This document shows, piece after piece, positions 60,541 to 64,000 of a stretch of DNA of 64,000 nt (the first letter of the stretch is position 1; each line of letters starts with the position of its first letter). The stretch lies in contig JADJVX010000017.1 of assembly GCA_016710385.1 (NCBI GenBank), positions 372,001 to 436,000 of the forward strand, read 5' to 3'. Origin of the DNA: Actinomycetales bacterium (GTDB lineage: Bacteria > Actinomycetota > Actinomycetes > Actinomycetales > Dermatophilaceae). The notes below the pieces were generated by a model. It was not told the origin of the DNA. It ran no database searches and worked only from the letters and a program-made list of their open reading frames with translations. Position numbers and translations under genes: made by a program.

Positions 60541-61302
60541 ATGAGCGCGCGCGAGGAGATCGACCGGCTGCTCTTTGCGGCGACGGTCGACGGGGTGGCT
60601 CACCTGCCCACCCTGACCGATGACCAGCTGTGTGTGTTGAGCGCCGGCCAATGGCCGCTCCTGCAGGTCGAGGTCTGGACGTCGTGGGCTGCGCTGGACC
60701 CAGGGGTGCGGTTCGAGCGCGGCGAGGCCGCGCTCCGCCAGCTCCAGGCCGCCGGCCATGTGACGTCGTGGGAGCACGACGCGCACGGCTGGCGGGTGCA
60801 GGCTGCCGCTGCCCTCGCGCTGGTGGCCTCCGCGCGCCGATCTCCCTCGTATGCCGCGTTCGGCGCCGGCTTGGGCCAGGGCAACGACGTGCGCGCGCCA
60901 CGGGTCTTCGGCATCGGCGCCTCCGACGCTGCTGAACACCTGGTCCTGGTCGAACTCGTTCACGGGACCAGTCATGCCCATCGCCTGATGTCGCCCACCC
61001 GGGTGGCTCGGTCGCTGGCCGAGTGGGCGACGACCTGCGTGTCCTCCGATGCCATGGGCCAGCGGGTCGACGCGGTCGGCATCCTGCTCTTTCGGCCGGC
61101 GTCCGGTCCCGAGACCGCCTGGCCCCAACCGGGGGCGTATGCCGTCCGCGTCGCCGCCACGCCCGGACAGGTGGTTTTCGACGTCGACGCTCGGACAGCG
61201 CAGGGTGAGCGGATCAGCCGATCAGGCTGTGCGATCGACGCGGTGGACACCGTCATCGCGCGGGTGCTGGAATCGCTCGCTCCTATGCGAAGCCACGCCT
61301 GA
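60541..61302 (+). CDS. Possible EspG-like ESX secretion-associated protein
   Basis: Encodes 253 residues. Some features recall EspG-family chaperones of type VII substrates: an N-terminal LTDDQLCVLSAGQWPLLQVE segment (cf. the EspG start with L-x-L and P-L), length of about 250, and mixed alpha/beta with a C-terminal beta-rich half (AYAVRVAATPGQVVFDVDA) . I could not confirm it by an EspG signature, so it is tentative. AGGAG is six bases before the ATG at 60541. It starts 9 bp after the WXG protein gene and overlaps the membrane-protein start by one base. Confidence 0.5.
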   Translation: MSAREEIDRLLFAATVDGVAHLPTLTDDQLCVLSAGQWPLLQVEVWTSWAALDPGVRFERGEAALRQLQAAGHVTSWEHDAHGWRVQAAAALALVASARRSPSYAAFGAGLGQGNDVRAPRVFGIGASDAAEHLVLVELVHGTSHAHRLMSPTRVARSLAEWATTCVSSDAMGQRVDAVGILLFRPASGPETAWPQPGAYAVRVAATPGQVVFDVDARTAQGERISRSGCAIDAVDTVIARVLESLAPMRSHA

Positions 61303-62126
61303 TGACGACGCCAGAGCCCGGTCTGCGCGACTCGACCGACTTCCTCGAACGCGGCGCGGCCGTGGGTGTGGCGGCGAAGCTGGCGACCTACACCCTGCTG
61401 CCGGCCGCTGTCGTCGTCATCGTCGTGGCGATGACCATCCTCACCCAGGGTTCCGGTCGATCCATCACCGTGCCCGGCCTGCTCGCCGCCCTGCTCGGGA
61501 CCGCACTCCTGCTGGGGTGGTGGTTCGCGGTCAATCGATTCGCGGGCCTGGCCCGGATCGGCGTGCGTGTGGACGCCTCCGGTCTGACCGTCGGCGATGT
61601 GGGTCCGGCTCGCGGCCGGGCAGCCCCTCCCGAAGCGCTTCTCGCGCACGCCTACAGCGCTCCATGGACCGCTGTTTACGACGCCCGGCTCGTGATAGAC
61701 CCCGCCGAGGTGGCCGCTGCGCGCAGGCGCGCCGAGCTGCGTCGGGTGCCGGGGTCATCGATCCAGGCGCCGACGCGGCCACCGTACTTCCCCGACGCCG
61801 GGCCGCTGTTCCAGTGCAAGGTCGACCCTGCCGCCGTGCAGTGGCCGGCACTGCCGGCAGGAGTCGTGCCCAGCCATGTGTGGACAGTCCCGGTGCGCGA
61901 TCTCGACGGCCTCGTGACGGCTCTGGAGCGGCACGGCATACCGGTGCAGCGCGCGGCGACCGCTCTCGGGCCGACGGCGCCCGGTGCCATGGCGCTGCAG
62001 GACCTCAGTCGTGACCCGGTCTACCTCACGGTCGCCGATCACCTCAGGGGACCGGTGCCGCGCTCCCGGGCGGCGCTGGAGGCCGCCATGGTCCGTGATC
62101 TGGGCGTGCCGCCCTACCTCACCTGA
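61302..62126 (+). CDS. Two-helix membrane protein of the ESX-like operon
   Basis: Encodes 274 residues. Two hydrophobic segments lie near residues 28-45 (LATYTLLPAAVVVIVVAM) and 54-75 (VPGLLAALLGTALLLGWWFAV). The rest, after a VDASGLTVGDVG strand, is soluble and probably on one side of the membrane. No family was recognised. The ATG overlaps the preceding stop by one base (TGATG), so it belongs to the operon. It could be an immunity protein or an accessory membrane component. It converges with thrE and overlaps its end by 13 bp. Confidence 0.7.
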   Translation: MTTPEPGLRDSTDFLERGAAVGVAAKLATYTLLPAAVVVIVVAMTILTQGSGRSITVPGLLAALLGTALLLGWWFAVNRFAGLARIGVRVDASGLTVGDVGPARGRAAPPEALLAHAYSAPWTAVYDARLVIDPAEVAAARRRAELRRVPGSSIQAPTRPPYFPDAGPLFQCKVDPAAVQWPALPAGVVPSHVWTVPVRDLDGLVTALERHGIPVQRAATALGPTAPGAMALQDLSRDPVYLTVADHLRGPVPRSRAALEAAMVRDLGVPPYLT

Positions 62127-63607
62127 CCAGCGTTCGAGGTCGGGCCTTGGCCGGACACCCGCGAATACCCCCGTCCGCTGCGGGTGAGCGCCATCCGCCC
62201 GAGCGAGGTGCCCATCGACACCCCGGCGGCAATGCCGATCCCCACCGACGCGGCGTCGAAGAGCGTCGCGAGCCCTTCGGCCAGACCGGTTTCGGTGTTG
62301 GTGACGAGTTGGAACACGCCTTGATAGACCGACCGGCCGGGCACGAGCGGCAGGATCGCCGCGGTCGTGACGACGAGGGCTGGTATCCGGACCCGCCGGG
62401 CCACCACCTGGGCGGGGAATCCGACGAGCAGTGCCGCGGCAGCCGAGGCCGACGGCCGCCCCGCTCCGATCGAGGTGACAGCCACCAAGAGCAGCAAGGC
62501 GGCCCCGCCGGCGAGGCCGCACACGAGGACGGCACGGCCCACGGCATACGAGCTCACGGCGAACGACGCCGCCACCCCAGCCGCCGCGAGCACCTGGACG
62601 ATCGTGTCGACATCTCCCATGGTGCGGGTGCTGATCGTCATGGGGACCCCCACCCGGTGGGCGACCGCGAGGACGGCAACAATGCCGGCGATCATCCCGA
62701 CGGTGAGCACTATGACCTCGGTGAGTCGGCCCCCGGCGGTGACGTAATAGCCCTCGATGGCGTCCTGGGCCGCGCCGACGAACGACAGGCCGGAGAGCAG
62801 CACGACGATGCCCGCGGCGACGACCAGCGAGGGCGAGACCGACAACAGGACGAGATCCCGGCGGAGCACGACCACGCCGACCGCGACGAGGGTCGGCACC
62901 GCGGCCCCGACGGCCTGGGTGAAGAACGGCGCAAACCCCGCCCGGGTGAGCTGATATTGCAGGCTGGCGATGGCGACCGAGGTGAGGAAGGTCAGCAGCA
63001 CGATGAGCGGGCCACCACCGAGCAGAGCGGCGGCCGACGCACCGATGCCGCCCGTGGCCGTCGAGACGATCCACCGGCGGTAGGGGTGGTGGGCTTGGAT
63101 CACCGAGTCGAGGCGCAGGCGCGCGCGGTCGACGTCGATGGGCTGGGCGACCAGCGATTCCACGAGATCGCGCAGCCGTTGATACCGGGTGAAGTCCTGC
63201 GACCGATGGCGGACAACCCGCATGACCGTCATGGGGTCGGAGGTGGGACCGCGGTGGTATGACACGGTGAGCGACGAGAACGTCACGTCGACATGGATCG
63301 AGCGCAGCCCGTAGGCCCGCGCGACCCGCAGCGTCCGTGACACCACCTCGCGCGCCGGTGCTCCGGTGGCCAGCAGCGCCACGCCGACCCGCAGCGCCAG
63401 GTCGACCACTGCCTTCGCGGTCGCTCGATCGACCCCGTCGGGCGAGGTCCAGACCGGGATGGGGTCGGTCGGAGGTGCGCTCGGCCGCACCGCGCGCACG
63501 GTCTGCTCGGCGACGACCTGCCCGGTATGCCGTGCGCCCGCCCGGAACGCGCGCCGCACCCCGATTCCCACGCGCCGCCATGGGCGTGGTGGCGGTTGAG
63601 AGGTCAC
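62114..63607 (-). CDS. thrE: Threonine/serine exporter, ThrE family
   Basis: Encodes about 497 residues, the fused single-chain ThrE type. The soluble N-terminal half contains VVDLALRVGVALLATGAPAREVVSRTL in outline and the HVDVTFSSLTVSYHRG strand. About ten transmembrane helices follow, such as IVVLLSGLSFVGAAQDAIEGYYVTAGGR, the family-typical loop. ThrE exports threonine and serine by proton antiport in Corynebacterium. The GTG at 63607 is the chosen start; a TTG at 63643 is possible. It is divergent from the LysR gene across 71 bp, the classic arrangement for a LysR-controlled transporter. Confidence 0.9.
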   Translation of the reverse strand: MTSQPPPRPWRRVGIGVRRAFRAGARHTGQVVAEQTVRAVRPSAPPTDPIPVWTSPDGVDRATAKAVVDLALRVGVALLATGAPAREVVSRTLRVARAYGLRSIHVDVTFSSLTVSYHRGPTSDPMTVMRVVRHRSQDFTRYQRLRDLVESLVAQPIDVDRARLRLDSVIQAHHPYRRWIVSTATGGIGASAAALLGGGPLIVLLTFLTSVAIASLQYQLTRAGFAPFFTQAVGAAVPTLVAVGVVVLRRDLVLLSVSPSLVVAAGIVVLLSGLSFVGAAQDAIEGYYVTAGGRLTEVIVLTVGMIAGIVAVLAVAHRVGVPMTISTRTMGDVDTIVQVLAAAGVAASFAVSSYAVGRAVLVCGLAGGAALLLLVAVTSIGAGRPSASAAAALLVGFPAQVVARRVRIPALVVTTAAILPLVPGRSVYQGVFQLVTNTETGLAEGLATLFDAASVGIGIAAGVSMGTSLGRMALTRSGRGYSRVSGQGPTSNAGQVR

Positions 63608-63678
63608 AAGTCCACTGTCCCTGGCCCACGGCATACGGCGCAATCCGCAGCGCCGAAGGGGGTCATAGGGTAAAGGGC

Positions 63679-64000
63679 ATGGCCAGGGTCGTCGGCGTCC
63701 CGTCGTACACGATGCAGCAGCTGGCCGCCTTCGTCGCCGTGGCCGACACCGGCACGATCACCGCGGCGGCGACTCGGCTGGGGCTGTCGGCGACCGCGGT
63801 CCGTGCCGCCATCGACGAGTTGGAGCGCATCCTCGGGGTGCAGTTGTGCGTGCGGCGCCGGGCCAAGGGCGTCACCTTGACATCCGCCGGCCAAGCCATG
63901 CTCGCCAAGGCTCGGGTGGTGCTGCACGAGGCCGTCGACCTCGAGCTCGACGTCCGGGGCGAACCAGGTCAGGTGAGCGGGGTGCTGCACGTGGGGTGCT
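63679..64000 (+). CDS. LysR family transcriptional regulator, 5' part
   Basis: The first 107 codons are present; the gene runs off the window. The N-terminal winged helix is typical: MQQLAAFVAVADTGTITAAATRLGLSATAVRAAIDELERILGVQL in outline, then F/V-R-R replaced by VRRRAKGVTLT and GQAMLAKAR. The ATG at 63679 follows AAAGG closely. It is divergent from thrE with a 71-bp shared gap that contains a CGGCATAC copy at about 63629, so it probably regulates the exporter and itself. Confidence 0.88.
   Translation, partial: MARVVGVPSYTMQQLAAFVAVADTGTITAAATRLGLSATAVRAAIDELERILGVQLCVRRRAKGVTLTSAGQAMLAKARVVLHEAVDLELDVRGEPGQVSGVLHVGC

Overview
The window is high-GC, densely coded bacterial DNA, about 70% G+C by eye, with frequent GTG starts and many 4-bp start/stop overlaps (ATGA, GTGA). 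The gene content (whiB7, AdnA/AdnB, UvrD2 with a zinc-finger tail, mycoredoxin, DUF3107, PPA1309 and UPF0182 families, WXG-type proteins) points to an actinobacterium, most likely a member of the Micrococcales. No rRNA gene, CRISPR array or complete mobile element was seen. One tRNA is present, the initiator tRNA-fMet.

Left part, 1-13 kb. A YciI-family gene, then malQ, an SDR dehydrogenase and an apparent operon for peptide uptake: substrate-binding lipoprotein, two permeases, two ATPases and a P1-family aminopeptidase, all on the minus strand. An amidase diverges from it. The last ATPase gene seems to have lost one base in a G5 run near its 3' end. A glycine-rich exported protein follows.

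Island, 13.2-17.6 kb. A hen1-pnkp RNA-repair pair (3'-terminal RNA 2'-O-methyltransferase plus kinase-phosphatase-ligase) lies immediately downstream of tRNA-fMet. It is bounded by a degenerate direct repeat that includes an identical 13-bp-armed hairpin and tRNA-3'-end-like sequence, and it contains a fragment that looks like an IS481-type transposase. This looks like a tRNA-associated acquisition.

Middle, 17.7-57.3 kb. This is largely a conserved actinobacterial block that, from memory, parallels M. tuberculosis Rv3193c-Rv3213c: UPF0182, PPA1309, Lon-like PDZ protease, DUF2342, a ThiF-like protein, an ABC1 kinase, whiB7, uvrD2, mycoredoxin, nudC, adnB/adnA, moeZ, TetR, DUF3107, a ferritin-like protein, rhlE-like helicase and ParA. 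Other genes are inserted in it, including two paralogous exported proteins and PPK2. whiB7 has a long leader with a promoter, a leader ORF and an attenuator-like hairpin.

Right end, 57.4-64 kb. A lipoprotein gene, then a compact four-gene operon of WXG/ESX-like proteins (a small helical-hairpin protein, a large WXG protein with a glycine-zipper-like tail, a possible EspG-like partner, a membrane protein). ThrE and a LysR regulator cut by the window edge follow.

The most striking hidden signal is the non-palindromic octamer CGGCATAC/GTATGCCG. I counted about 80 copies of its 7-mer core by eye, where roughly 6-7 are expected by chance. Copies lie in genes, intergenic gaps and ribosome-binding spacers, and one inverted pair forms a perfect terminator hairpin at 38421-38459. 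This resembles DNA uptake sequences of other bacteria, but its function here is unknown.
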